64,000 bases of DNA from Ziziphus jujuba (GCF_031755915.1 NC_083387.1:25546501-25610500), one strand, 5' to 3'. Positions 1-13,122 are shown, counted from the stretch's first letter. The notes: generated by a model from the letters alone, not told the origin. Numbers and translations: made by a program.

Positions 1-548
1 ATCAAAAGTTGAAGTGTGGGAGTTTGGTTTGTCTTCTGTTTCCTTTCATACAATTTGAATGATGTGGAAAACTAGAGATACTTTGATTTGGAATGGATTT
101 GATGTTAGAATAAGGTATAATTGATGTTAGATTGGTATTTGTTAGAATGAGAAAGGGCCTCATTGGAAAATTACCCTTTTGGATGATTTAGATTTGGAAC
201 GAGAATTAATGTACTATAAAAATAAAAATAAAATAAAATAATTGTAGAATGGGTAGCACAGGTTATTCAAAGTTTCTTCATTTGTTCATGTGAGTAGTTT
301 TAGAATGGTACTCAATTCTTGTGTGTTTATATAGAGGAGATGAGAATTTTTCACTTTCTGTTTATGATCGACAATCATGGTGTTTTCCAGGATATCCATT
401 GATCTACAATACTTAATCAACATTTTAGACTCTTTAACATTCATGTTAAAAATGAGAAACCATGCGAACCTGACTTCTTGGAATGTGACTGTTATACTTT
501 GGGTAAAGTTGAAAAGCAAAAGATAGTTACCTGGTAGTCAGTTGAGTG
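1..548. other. AT-rich non-coding DNA at the window edge
   Basis: No convincing reading frame, RNA gene or repeat was seen. If the exon-like frame at 549-722 is real, this stretch would be its upstream intron. Confidence 0.4.
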
Positions 549-722
549 ATGAGTCAAAGTCCAGTTTTCTCTTCTGACGGTTCAAGTGGGAACTCAGAAG
601 AGCATGCTTGTAGCTTAGTTAATGCAGTTTCACACCTGGGGTCTTTGGATATCTTAACCAAAGAGGATCGGGCAAAACATAATAGACTTGGAAGACAAAC
701 TGACCCCTTGTTAAGCGTTTAG
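549..722 (+). CDS. Possible terminal exon of an unrecognised gene (57 codons)
   Basis: An open frame starts at an ATG at 549 and stops with TAG at 720-722. Its composition looks coding: rich in Ser, Glu, Asp, Leu and Ala, with normal codon variety, unlike the AT-driven frames nearby. It contains the stretch SSDGSSGNSEEHACSLVNA. An in-frame TGA at 543-545 means it would have to begin at a splice acceptor near 546 or at its own ATG. I do not recognise the family. It could be the last exon of a gene lying to the left, a gene relic, or chance. Confidence 0.22.
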   Translation: MSQSPVFSSDGSSGNSEEHACSLVNAVSHLGSLDILTKEDRAKHNRLGRQTDPLLSV

Positions 723-1811
723 CAAGTGGTGACATAAGATTGTTTCTTTTATGCTATGGAAAGCACTATATCTATCTGCGAATATGTGACTTGGTTTTGT
801 GAATTATGTCTAACCTGAAAAATTTAGTGTTAGTATATATGGTTTGTAGATTTTCCATGTAAATGGATTCTGTGAGTCATGGTCATGTATCTGCAGCCTT
901 TGGTTTTAGTTCTCTCAGATCTCTCTGGTTTGTAATTTTCTTCCTGATCACATTTCTAATCTTCTATCATTTTGTACATTACCAGCAGCATTTTGATTAG
1001 TCCTTGCTAATTAGTCCTTTACTTTTAAAAGGGAAATGCGTTACTTGGGATTTGAGTGCTGATGAATTTGAGGAAGATGACCTGTTTTTTATACTTTAAA
1101 AAGGGTTGGATCCCAAAGCAAGTATGGTCCAGTTCATCTGAATTTTAACTAATGAAATTTAGTATTAGGGGTTACTGAACCTTATGTCATGAAGTAATAT
1201 CCATGAGTTAATGGACCTGCGAATTTGTCTTTTTAATGATAAAATGGAGCTCCAATATATGAATATATACAGTAGGAATGGTTATTCTACGTGCACATAT
1301 ATGATATATCCAATTACTTAAATTGTACCATATATGGAGCCATTCCCAATTTCCTCTAATAAATAATTTCAGATGCTTAATCACGCAATCCACGTTCCTG
1401 TGTAGCGTGGGACAGCCAAAAGCAACCATTAATTAGTTAAGTTCCTTGGGACCTAATTAGATGCTGCTTGCATATTACACCTGAGCTTCAAATTTCCATG
1501 CATAAAATCTGCAGCTTCTTTTGACTTTATCTATGCCCAATCTTTAATTAAGTAAACAAATTAATAAAATATTTTGATTCTGAAAATGTAGCTCCGAGCT
1601 CTTCAATATAATTATCATTTTCCCATGAATTTATGTAGATATGTATAGTTTTCAATGACAGAGAATAAAGACAAATGTTATTTTATTAATTAAGGGATAA
1701 TAATCTATAAAAAGTAAAAACTAGAGAGTGCCAAAAGCAATTGATCCATGGTTGAAAAGGTGGTATACACTTGAAAAAATATTTGATAATTATGTAACGT
1801 AAATCTTCAAA
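723..1811. other. Intergenic region upstream of the glycosyltransferase gene
   Basis: AT-rich DNA with no recognisable gene. It presumably holds the promoter of the gene starting at 1812 or 1914, but I cannot point to a confident TATA box or other element. Confidence 0.4.
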
Positions 1812-4201
1812 ATGTGCCCCTCTTTCCCCAAAAACAGATCGCTGCAAACTCTCTCTTCCCAAAAACCATCAACCCCCCATCAAAACTCTCCTCTGAATCC
1901 TACCATAACCGCCATGATCAAAGCTCCCCCAGAACTCGAAAGAAGCCCCAGACCCATCACCAACAAAGCTCACCACCACCCAAAACAACACTCAAGAACC
2001 ATCTTCTCTATTCTCCCTCTCTCCTCTCCCAGACTCTCCATCTTCATCTTAGCCACCTGCGTCGCCCTCTTCGTTCTCTTCCACATCCAATCTCTGCAAA
2101 CCCCACCTTCTTCACCGTCTCCACCATGGTCCCTCATGCACCAATACTGGCAAAGAGCCACCACCACCCGAATCTTCACCAACTGCACTACAAACCAGCT
2201 CGCCAACACCACCGTGACCGACAAGCTCCGAGACTCCGTCACGTTCCTCCCGCTGAAAGACCTGCGCTACGCTCATGCAGCACTTGACGGACACACGTGG
2301 TTCATGAGCTCCATGTACGACACACACGAAGAAGGTGAGGTCCAGTACCAGCAGTTTCCTTCCGAATCATCGAAAGGGCGAATTCTGTGCCTCAAAGGCC
2401 GTGACACACACGACGGGTCGTGGAACTCCTATGCCTTGGCATGGCAAGAGGCTTTGCCTCACAATGCAACATTCATGAAAGGCTTAACGTTCGTCTCCTA
2501 CAACCACTACAACTACGAGAACATTTGGCATGGCTTGTCGGCCGTGATGCCTTTCGTGGCGTGGTACAAGAAGAACGGCTGCACCCAACTCCCGCAAAGG
2601 TGGGTTCTCTACCACTGGGGAGAGCTCAGGTTCAAGATGGGGTTGTGGTTGAAAACTTTGATGGAAGCTACTTTCGATGGTCCTCAACACATTGAAGGGT
2701 TTGAGTGGGTCGAAAACGATGGGTTTTCGCCGGTTTGCTTTGAGACAGCTGTGGTGATGAGGCATAATGAAGGAGGGATGTCGAGGGAGAAGAGGATGGA
2801 GGTTTATGATCTGATTAGGTGTAAAGCTAGGATTTACTGCAATGTAAGCTCGGAGAAGAAGACGACCGTGCCGGAGATCGGAATGACTTTGTTTATGAGG
2901 ATGGGGCCGAGGTCGTTCAAGAATGAGACGGCGGTGATTGAGATTTTTGCTAAGGAGTGTGGTAAAGTGGAGGGTTGCAGATTAATGGTGGCTTATTCCA
3001 ATAATCTCACCGTTTGTGAGCAAGTAAGTACTATGGTATACAATTAGTAATTATAATTAGTATATACATTCTTTTAAGACATGTATAATTAAGGAGTACT
3101 GTTAATTCTAGTAAAATAAATAGAGTTACATGCAATAGCACTTTTATAATTTCTCTTAATAAATAAATAGGCAACAATAACTAGTTAATTAGTGCGCATT
3201 ATACATATATATATATACATATATATTTTTTTTTTGCCCCACTGAAAAAAATGTAATATGAAACTATTGGTATGGATACCAACTTGATGTTGATGGAACG
3301 GTACAAAAAGTTTGATAGTGATGTGCTGCAGAACTAAATGAATGGAAAGAATATTAATATAGCTAGTAATGCGTGACATGAGATGAAATGCATGTGCAAG
3401 CATATTGGATAATGTGGAATTTATATATTATTAATTTGTATTTATGTTTGGAAGCTTGTAAAGGAAAGTACTGACAATTAAAGTGGACTTGTTGGTGAAC
3501 ACCTATCTAGAGTTTCAATTGCAAAGATTAATTTATTATGTACGATTTCCATATATTTTTTTCTCCATTAAAATGTTTGATTATCATAGACACCTAATCA
3601 TGCATCATTTTTCTGTCTTTTTTGTCAGAAAAGCACATATTTTGTATTTAAAACTAGCATATATATTCTCACTTTCTTAGACAAATAAAAAAAGCTATAA
3701 ATATGATCTTCTAAAATTGGAACATCATATTTCAATGTGCATGCTATAATAAGCTATCCTATGTTGATTCCAAAATCCAAAATGTTTTTGGTCAAAATAT
3801 TGCAGGTGAAGTTGATGAGCTCAACAGACATTTTGGTATCTCCACATGGTGCCCAATTGACAAACATGTTCTTAATGGATAGAAACAGCAGTGTGATGGA
3901 GTTCTTTCCAAAAGGTTGGCTGAAACTAGCAGGTGTAGGCCAATATGTACACCATTGGCTTGCAAGCTGGTCAGGAATGAAGCACCAAGGTGCTTGGAGA
4001 GACCCTAATGGAGACCATTGTCCCTATTCTGAAGATGATCGTCGTTGTATGTCAATCTATAAGAGTGGCAAAATTGGATTCAATAATACTTATTTTTCTG
4101 AATGGGCTAGAAATGTTTTGAACGAGGTTAAAGCAAGGAAAATGGAAGAATATGCATTAGAAGGAACTTTTCCTTCTAGTAGTGCTTGTGCTTGTTCCTA
4201 G
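1812..4201 (+). CDS. Glycosyltransferase family 61 protein, two exons
   Basis: Exon 1 is 1812-3023 and exon 2 is 3806-4201, joined in phase 0 across a 782-bp GT-AG intron (donor GTAAGTA, acceptor TTGCAG). The product is about 535 residues if the first ATG is used. The ATG at 1914 (residue 35) has a better start context (GCCATGA) and may be the true start. A hydrophobic segment at about residues 75-92 looks like the signal anchor of a type II Golgi enzyme. The catalytic region follows, with the GT61 block ILVSPHGAQLTNMFLM in exon 2, then GMKHQGAWRDP. The family transfers sugars such as xylose, arabinose or GlcNAc in the Golgi lumen, onto N-glycans, xylan or other glycoproteins. The acceptor here cannot be told from sequence. 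The overall pattern recalls the At3g57380/At2g41640 group, from memory. Exon 1 is clearly GC-richer than its surroundings. Confidence 0.9.
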
Positions 4202-6001
4202 TTATAAACTAATTCTTTCTCTTTGAGATTCTTCTGTGCTTGTTTGGTTTTGTTTTGTTTTGTTTTTGTTCCTTAAAAAAAAAAAAAAATACAAATGCTA
4301 TATATTTATAATCGTTTAGTTTGGTAATAACTGTACTTTGGCATCTGATCATATATGCGATAGATTTTTAAAGAAAATGATCCTGTTTCTTAACCTTTTT
4401 TTGGATTATTATACTTTGCTATCTATAATTTTAACAATTTTTCCATTAACATTCTCAACTTTCAAGAATTACAATTTAAACTTTTGATATAAAATTTATT
4501 ACAATTTGAACTATATTTAATTTTTAACTAATAGAGTTTAATGATCATCTTATATAGATCACATGATTAGTATTAAAATACATAAATTCCAAATTAAAGA
4601 TAGTAATAAAAATTTTAAAATTAGAATATATTAAATTATACAGTTTAATATATTCTAGTTCTAAAACTTTGCATTTTAATATTTTTATTTTTATTTTTTA
4701 AAAAAATTGTACTTGATAATTTTATGTTCAATTCATGACCATTAATATTCTGTTGGTCAAAAGTTAAATATTATCTAAATTATAACAAATTGTAATTTTT
4801 GAAATTTAAGAATTTAAATGGCAAAACTACAAAAATTTGAAAATACTAAAATGCAATGAAGCTTTTCTCTTTTACTTTATTTTGAAGAAATAAAGGATTC
4901 GAACTCTAAATATTTTTGTTCTAGAGAACAGTCAATTTTGTTATGAGGTTGTCCTGTTGTGTTTTTTTGTCTTATCTGGGAATTGCTGGTGTATATTAAC
5001 TAATGAAGAAGAAAAGTTAAACCATGGTTAATGTTTATTCATGAAAAGATAAAAAAATAAAAAAATCATGGTTAGAGTTTACAATAAAAGAGAAATATAA
5101 AAAGAAAAAAAAAAAAAAACTTTGCGAGCAAAACGTAAGACAAAATTTTTTTTTGGATGCATAAAAGATAAAACCATTTTTTCATATAAAAAAAAAAGAT
5201 AAAACCATTTTTGCATAAAAGAAAATAATTAAAATAAAACCATTTGTGCGTTACTTTCACCAGTTTTCTTTTTTCCTTTTTGCTTTTTCTTTTGTAGTTA
5301 TAATTAATTGGAAGTCAATATTTATAGTATAAGTTTTGTCTCCCGATGTTTGTTTCTACTACTAATTGAATTCCCCAGAAATAAACTTTAGAAAAGTATT
5401 GTTAAAAAAAAATGACTAAAAATTGTTTCACCGCTTGTTTTCTTCTTCTTCTTCTTTTTGTTTTAACTTTTTACATAAAAACTAGTAATTAAAATAACAA
5501 CTTTAAATTTTATTAGATCTACCTTTGTAATATTAATATGATGTTATATACACGAACCGAACAGCATGGCATAAAATTGTAACGTATGTATTAAGTTAAA
5601 GATATATTATATCACATTGTTATGTATCAATTAGATGTTGACATGTAGTTTAATACATACTAAAAATTTATTAGAGAAAAGGTAAACATATCACATCTAG
5701 GAACAGCTAAATTGGAAAAGTGACACCACATAACCATATACACATGTTACCTAAAATAATTTTTTTAAGCATGAAATGGCCAAAAAATTACCAGCAACTC
5801 GTATCCAATTAAGAGTATAAATTCACCTACATTTACCTCACAAATCCTCCATATAGCCCCAAACAAGTTTAAAAAAAGAAAAAAAGAAAAAGAAAATGCC
5901 TAGTCTTCAATCATTTTAAACCACGTTTACTTTTTGACAGAGATGATGATCGACAAAAAGAATGCTGTTGCCGAGGTAATATGGATTGCTAGGATTTGCG
6001 A
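4202..6001. other. AT-rich intergenic region
   Basis: The stretch holds homopolymer runs, a likely fold-back element at about 4400-4860, and otherwise no gene I can support. A frame at 5072-5260 on the minus strand is made of Phe/Leu/Lys codons from poly-A/T and is not credible. Confidence 0.5.
4400..4860. repeat. Fold-back (MITE-like) AT-rich element
   Basis: The left half (about 4400-4560) and the reverse complement of the right half (about 4740-4860) align over more than 100 bases with scattered mismatches. Both pass through the same landmarks: a TTAG/TTTGC start, a run ending in AATTACAATTT, then a TTTAATTTTTAACTAA-like run and an ATGATCATC/ATGGTCATG end. This is the shape of a non-autonomous inverted-repeat element. 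Ends and target duplication were not resolved. Confidence 0.4.
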
Positions 6002-7171
6002 ATGATTAATGCACGGCGTGCCCAAAGCCAAAGTTAATGGAGGGTTGGAACAAGAATTGGTTCACCACCAGCTTTGCTTCCATGCAAGAGGGGTGGTGGT
6101 AATGCTTTTGAGTATTACATAGTTGAGGGTGTGAAGAGCTTCATTGTAAAGTAAATTTGCAACAAGCCCAGTGAAGTTGGTTGAATGTAAGAAAACGTGT
6201 GATGAGAATTGTGTTGTTTAGGGTTCTTTTATGGGAAGGACTTGTCTACTTGTTTGTTGGCTTCTAAACTTGGTTCCTCGGTTAGGTTGGCAAGTACCCA
6301 TTATGATTGTTACATTAAAATGCAAAAGTAGCTACCTATCTTGCTGGTAGTATCGTTTGCTAATACGTTAGATTTTCTTTTTATAACTTTTAGATAAAAT
6401 TTAATTATTTATTTAAAATAATTTTGTTGGGCTGTCTGTTTGGGACCCTCGAACCAGGCCCTAACATGGGACTGATGCCCAAATTCCAAACTAAATTTGA
6501 TCCACTTCCTCGTCTTAAGTATGAGAGGACCGACCCGAATCCTCAACAGAGAAACGTCACGAATTGGTAATTGCGTGCGTGTGTATTAACAGCTGCTGAA
6601 GAGTTTGAGGGCAGGCATTTGTTGGACCCAATAAGGTGTGGCACGAGTTTCAATGCTTAGGTAGATAAGGTGCTCCTTTGGAGAGATTTTGTCGAGTTCT
6701 TTGTGCATCCTGAGTTCCACTGCCCCAATAAACCCACCAACTTTAGGTAAGTTTGGGACTTTAAGTAATTAGGAACCATAAGAAATAATATATATATATA
6801 TATATCCACATTTCATAATTGAAATAAAATATTACATTGATTTAATTATTTGGAACAATAGTAGTGGTGATTGAAAAATTTACATAAACATAATACAAAC
6901 GAAATAAATAAACTTATATTATTTAATTATTATATCATTTAATAAATAAATATGTTTTGATGATTATTTTATAAATAAATTTGATAAACAGTAATTAAAG
7001 ACAAAAGCATCAAGTGGCATTTTTACAAACATCAGAGGACTGGATTTACTCAGAGATCCATTAGGTTAGGATCCGTGCAGCTAACAATACAAAAAGATTG
7101 CAAATATCGAAGTCACTCATTAACTATAACAACCTTTGTCAAGATTTCTCAGGAAAAAGGGAAAAACAAAA

Positions 7172-7213
<42 letters not shown>

Positions 7214-8383
7214 AGAGAGAGTAATCCTTATTAATTAGAATAAAATGATATATAATTATTTTATTTATTTTATTCAAAATTACGGAATAAGTCATGTAAT
7301 TTTATTCAAGATCTCCATTTTCACTGTTGTTGAATATAAACTTTAGGAAAGCTGCTGAGACAATATCATATCTCGATTTATATATAATATAAACAAATAT
7401 ATGAAAATTAATTTGTGGAAGTCTTTTTTTTTTTTAAATTTTTTTCCCAAGTAATAAACAATATTACAACAAAACAAATCCCCGGAAGGAAAATTAACGT
7501 ATATTAGTTGGTGCAGTGAGATTTCACTGAAGTGTAGCAAAAGAGTCCGAGAAGTGGCCTTGGAATTACTTGAAGGAATATCAGAGAGTTTGGGACTGGA
7601 AGGCAAATGCATATTCAAGGCGTTAAGTTTGGAATCATGTCTTCAACACGTAATAGTAAACTTATATCCTCCATGTCCACAGCCAGAGCTTGCGATGGGA
7701 TTACCTCCCAATTCAGATCATAGCCTTTTGACAATCCTCACACAAAATGGAATTGGTGGACTTCAGCTTCACCATAATGGCAAGTGGGTCAATACCAAGC
7801 CTAATGCCATTCCAAACTCCTTCATGGTTAACATCGGCGATCAACTTGAGGTGCCTTAATTTCTTTATGCATTGCATTCAGTTAAATTGATATAGCTAAT
7901 GACGTATAATTATTTTTAAAAATATTCAATTTATATATAGTTTCTTTTCACGGATATCAACAATTTTTTTTTTTTAATTTGCGAATACATATTAGATAAT
8001 ATTTTTCAAATAAATATTATTTAATGTGGACATAATTCATTATGAATATCCGCATTATAAAAATTTTTATATATATATATATATTTATGTTTTTATATGT
8101 ATGTTTTCCATGTTAGATCTGGAGTAACGGGAAGTTCAAGAGTGTTGTACATCGAGCTGTTGTGAACAACAAAGAAACAAGAATATCAGTGACAAGTCAA
8201 ATAGGACCATCGCTAGACACCAATGTTAATCCAGCACCAAAGTTGGTCGACTATGAAATCAATCCACCAGCCTATGGCAGGATCAAATATAAGGACTATT
8301 TGGAACTTCAACAAAGTAGCAATCTTTATGGCAAATCTTGCTTGGACGGTGTTCGCATTTGTAACTATATATGGTCTAAATGA
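6002..8383 (+). pseudogene. Degenerate 2-oxoglutarate/Fe(II)-dependent dioxygenase (2-ODD)
   Basis: Three exon remnants keep their splice sites. Exon 1 is about 6002-6042 and 6589-6746, exon 2 is 7517-7850, and exon 3 is 8117-8383. Exon 1 shows a NHGVPKA-like block (6002-6042), broken by an apparent 1-base and a 4-base insertion, and LLDPIRCGTSFNA followed by an in-frame TAG at 6658-6660, then HPEFHCPNKPTNF. Exon 2 has NLYPPCPQPELAMGLPP and GGLQLHHNGKWVN. Exon 3 has SVVHRAVVNN, TRIS and a LELQQS...GKSCLD tail. Active members oxidise specialised metabolites or hormones in the cytosol, using a His-x-Asp...His iron site. Here the first His of HxD is Asn (PPNSDH), although the second His and the Arg of TRIS remain. 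About 540 bp of unrelated DNA separates the two exon 1 pieces. The closest family pattern is the DMR6-like/LBO-like 2-ODD group. It is very unlikely to make an active enzyme. Confidence 0.85.
7171..7221. repeat. (GA)n microsatellite
   Basis: A nearly pure GA/AG run of about 50 bp lies in the remnant intron 1 of the dioxygenase pseudogene. Confidence 0.9.
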
Positions 8384-11205
8384 ACTAGCTACACGGTTGT
8401 ATTATCTCAGGTAAAAGAATTATAATTTAGTTAAATCAAATATACTTATATACCAAGGGCTTAATCTCTAAATAAAGTTATAATTGTTATTTCAATTAAA
8501 ATCTAAAATTCTAGGTGAAATGTAATAAGTTTTAACACTCGTCAAATAAATATTGCTTATATCTTTCCTTTCATTTTATAAATGACTACATGCACACAAC
8601 ACCATCTATAAAAAACTCTACAATTCAAATGTTGTAGATATGACCAAGGGAATATCATATCCATATGGTTATTAGATTTGAATCCTTTCAATGACTGAGA
8701 TTTAAATATTAATTAATGGTTTATTATAAACTTAGTAATATACTAAAATTTTATTTGGAAAAAATAAATTTTGTAAAGATTTAATGAGATATAAATGTAT
8801 TTTTTTTATTTTTAATATAAAAAATAATAAATTTAAATGCTTTCAATTAAAATTTATCACATAAACTAATGATAGTCACCAATAATAATAAATAGTAAAA
8901 CTTTTAATATTATGTTATTATTTATCTGTTTTTTTTTTTTAACTAATTATTTATTTTCACTAATTAATTAATCAAACGCATCTTTCTTTAATTACTAGGT
9001 ATTGTTTAACTCTCTCCAGATCCTACCTCTTTGTTATCGCTTATTGATCTAAGCTGCCCAAATAATTATCGTTTAAGGATGTTTATTAGACTCTGGAGGA
9101 AGATTAATTTAGACATAAACTTTTTACACATAAAATAAAGGGCACCCTTTTGAGTACTAAATAAAGAGACCTTGTTATATTAATCAATAATCCTATTTTG
9201 TATATCATGAAATCTACTAAATGAAGATGTGCCAAAACAATATAAATAAGAATAAATAACTAAATAAAATTAATCAATAATCCCATTTTGTATATATCAT
9301 GTATCCTCTTAGATGGAGTTAACAACTTATTTTCGGTGTTTATCAGAGCAATAGGGAAGAGCAGATCAAGTTTAAGTTTAGACATTGGTTGATATTCTAT
9401 CATTCATGCATTAGGATGAAACCAAAAGTAAAAAAAGGTTAAACGTGCTCAATGTTCATTTTTCAAGTTAAACTTATGACCAGAACCAATAAGATAATAT
9501 ATAATGAATATAGGATTATAGAAAATGATTATTACAAAAAACGAAAACTTATATAAAACTAATGTGGTTAATCCGTGTTTCTCTTTCTTATCATTATTTT
9601 TTTTTTCCTCATTGATTTTGTTTGTAGTACAATATAATTCATCAATGAACATTTTGAGATTTAAAGAATCAGTCTCTATACCCAATGCATCTATTATTTT
9701 AGTCTTAAATACATAAAAATAAATAAATAAAACTAATAGAGATTATAAATTATACATAGCAAAAAAAAAAAAAAAAAAGAGAGATTATAAATTATAAGAA
9801 GGCCAAGCCCTATAATGGGTCCATATCCAAGCCCACAATACAAGCCCATTATCTTATCCATTCATTTATCTAGGCCTACAATAGCACTATTTTTTTCTTT
9901 TTTTCCTTTTTTGTAAATATATGTTGCCCATAGTAGCAGTAAGGCATACTTTTTAGTTATGTTAAGACAAGGAGTTAATATCAGCATGATAGTAGATAAA
10001 AGTGATCAAATATCAATTGCACCAAAACCATGCATTAAACTGATTGAACAAGGCAAGAGCCATTTTTTATTCAATAAATACATTGCAATTGACACCAAAA
10101 AGTAATTGTTTGAGCCATTATTTTTTGGAATAAGGAGTTACTTGTATGTCAAGTAAAATACATCACTAAGTCAGTGAATAAGTTTGGCATGTTTAATGCA
10201 AAACAGGTCGCAAGTCCTTTTGCACCTCACGGTAATCTGTTGAAGAAGAAACTTTAGTTAAACTTTGTCCTGCCAATAAATCTGTGGAATGGAAGGTAGC
10301 TTTCATAGCTTGGTGCTAATACACAACGAACACAGAGAAGAGAAAATTTAATGACTAGAGTAATTCTTAGACATCCGAAAAGAAAGATTAGTATATCTGA
10401 CCAGACATTAAGATTACTATATCTTACCAGACATTCATTTGCTTCTTGGCTTTTCGTTCAGTTTCTAGGAGACTAAGAGGCAGATGCAATAGAACTATCT
10501 TAATTTATTATTATTATTATTAATTCTTAATCAGAACTGGGACAACGCATCTGAAATGAACAAAGTTATGTAATAATAACAGGTTAGTAGATTTAAGGGA
10601 GTATGTTAGGGGTCAAATAATTGTACATCTTTGATTCGTTTATTACTCTTAAAAAAATTGTTAATGCTGACTGTAGGGCTAGCATTATCATCCTGTCAAT
10701 CATACATCCAATTCCAATACTACCACATGAGAACTGCTACCCCTTAGTTTCATTCATAATGCCAAAACCTTTCCGATATCTGAAACCATGAAGCTTAAAA
10801 CTCATTAAATTATACATAATCCAACTCTCATAATATTTTTGCAACCTAAACTCCAGATAGATAACAAATAGTGGTTCAGTCAAAATCAATACGCATGGAG
10901 GATGTGAGAAACTTGGCATGGACACAATTACAAAACTAACTATTGTTCTGTGATCCAAATCCATAGAAGACAAGAAGTTAGAACACCACAGCACCCAGAA
11001 CTCAAGGATACTTGGGAATCAAAAGCCATTTACATAAAAATTTACAGATACATTCTGAGAAATAAATACAAGCCCAACATCCCTTGAACTCAAAGACATA
11101 AATGCACAGAACTGACAACAATGATTAAACCTAACAAGCTGATACTCCCCAAGCTTTCAAAGGCACTGTTCCCTTTCAAAAGGTTAATGAAGAGGGTAAC
11201 AGGTC
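8384..11205. other. Intergenic region, probably including the F-box 3' UTR at its right end
   Basis: No gene is supportable. The frame at 10737-10994 on the minus strand lacks any recognisable domain and probably lies in or beyond the 3' UTR of the F-box gene. Poly-A runs occur near 9761-9778. Confidence 0.5.
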
Positions 11206-13094
11206 TTAGAGTAACACATCAGGCTCAGATAAACTTCCATTAAAGTTCACTTTACAACAATCAGGAAACTGCAATCCCACCTCACTGCAACCTGCCTTTG
11301 TAATTTGTGGGCACGACCTTACATCCAGGTATTCTAGAGAGACACATTTGTCTAAAAGCATGCGTAGACCAGCTACAGTAATCTTAGGGCAGTTGCTAAC
11401 CTTCAAAACCTTCAAAGTCAACTCAGATTGTCTACTGCTTAAACTCTCAAAGGCAACATCTGTCACCTCCTCACAGCACCCAATGTCAAGAGCCGCCAGA
11501 TTTACGCATTCAATGAAGATGCAACTCAATGAAGAATCTGAAATGTTTAAACACCAATCCATGCGCAAGTTCTTCAGACTAGTTTTACAAGCACTGGCCA
11601 GTGATTTTATTGATTCATCAGATATGTCACGGCAGCCTCCAACAATAAGAGTTTCAAGATTATTGCAAAATCTGGCTAGGTTTAAAATTGAGACATCCCC
11701 AATTTTGTAGCAATCTAACAACTTCAGCGTCTTCAAAGAAGATGAACAGGCAATCAAAACATTTGAAACCCCAATGTCTCCAATATTACTGCATTTGTTA
11801 ATGTCTAAAAACCTGATACCTTGACAACCAGTTACAAGACCGGTGAGTCCTGCGTCAGTTATGTTGGTGCATCCTTGGAGACCCAACTGTTCTAATTTGT
11901 GACAATTCTTTGAAAGAGCTCCTAATAATTCATCTGTTACAAATCTGCATCCAGCAAGATGCAGACTCTGTAGATCAGAACAACTCTTAGCAACACCCGA
12001 CAATCCTTTGTCTGTCAGTTTTCTGCAATATGATACATCCAAAGATTGGAGTGAAGAAAGACCATTTCCAATTGCCACCATGCCTTTATCAGTAATTCCT
12101 GCAAAACAAATAACAACAATTTAAAACAAGGCACTGCAAAACAAATAACAACAATTTAAAAAAAGGCACTTGCCAGGCCAAAGTGTCAAATTTTAAAAGA
12201 GAAACTCTGTAAGTTAAGTTACATAAAGAACAGGGAAGAAATTCTTCACAGATAAACGTAGATATATCAGAGAAGAAAAAATTATTTCAACGGAATGAAC
12301 ATTCAAGAAAACTTCACTTCTGAAATAAATGCAGCAAACACTCTAACATGAGCTTATTAATATTCATAGTACTATACAAAACGGAATATCCGCTCCAATA
12401 GCATAAACAGACTTCAAAATGTAACTTGATAACCAAAACAATACCATTGTAAAGCTTTGAAGTTCACCTCAAAGAAACTAACTTCTCATCAGAATCTATA
12501 CTTACTTACACTCCTAATCTAATCATAACGACAGCTCCACGATAGATTCATAGTTTGAAAAAAATATTCAATAAAGTTCTTTATTTTTTATTTTTTTACA
12601 AGAAAATGTGAATGATTCATCCCTGGAAAATTCATAACAGACCAAACTATTCGCATAAAATAAAAACCCATCCAAGTATCTCAGCATAAAAAGCAACGCA
12701 GATTCATCAAATTCCACATATAGGAAAAAAAAAAAAAATTACCTTTACAATTCTGCAAATTGAGGACCTTCAAGGACCTAAACCCATCGGCAATAACAGA
12801 GAGATCAGAATCCGTGACGCCGGGATAGAAAGAACGCGAAACCGACTGGGAGAGATCCAATTCCTGAATGCGCGAGAACCTAGCGGCCATTCTGCGAAGC
12901 ATGTGAGGCCCCGCCCGTGCGAAGAGCTTTTTCCTCTCGGTGCTCTGCAAATGTAGCCACCTCTTGCACACCAAACCAAAAACCTCTTTGTCCGTCTCGC
13001 TATCCAGCTTCGCCAGCACCAATCGGAGTTCGTCATTCCTCAATGCGTCGTTTATGCAAACCATTGCAGCTGATCCCTCAACCGTGGAAGCCAT
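11206..13094 (-). CDS. F-box/LRR (RNI-like) protein, At5g23340 type, two exons
   Basis: Exon 1 is 12743-13094 and exon 2 is 11206-12098, on the minus strand. They join in phase 1 with a GT-AG intron and give 414 residues, close to the 405 I recall for At5g23340. The N-terminus has an F-box-like segment (NDELRLVLAKLDS ... GLVCKRWLHLQS). About eleven leucine-rich repeats of roughly 26 residues follow, each with a Cys and an ITD/ISD-like step (for example LQGCTNITDAGL and VGGCRDISDESI). The C-terminus ends in SEPDVLL, as in the Arabidopsis protein. Family role: the F-box binds SKP1 within an SCF ubiquitin ligase and the LRR solenoid binds substrate. The substrate is unknown. The start could also be the ATG at 13115 or 13064. 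The 13094 ATG was chosen for conservation of length and lack of a better signal. Confidence 0.93.
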
Positions 13095-13122
13095 TGATGG
13101 GTAGAGGACAAGCAATTGCCAC

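Noticed and set aside
4890..4912. tRNA-like GATTCGAACTCT phrase
   Set aside because: No cloverleaf partner arms nearby; a chance match to a T-arm.
7343..7618. Minus-strand 91-codon frame
   Set aside because: It is antisense to exon 2 of the dioxygenase pseudogene and to AT-rich intron sequence.
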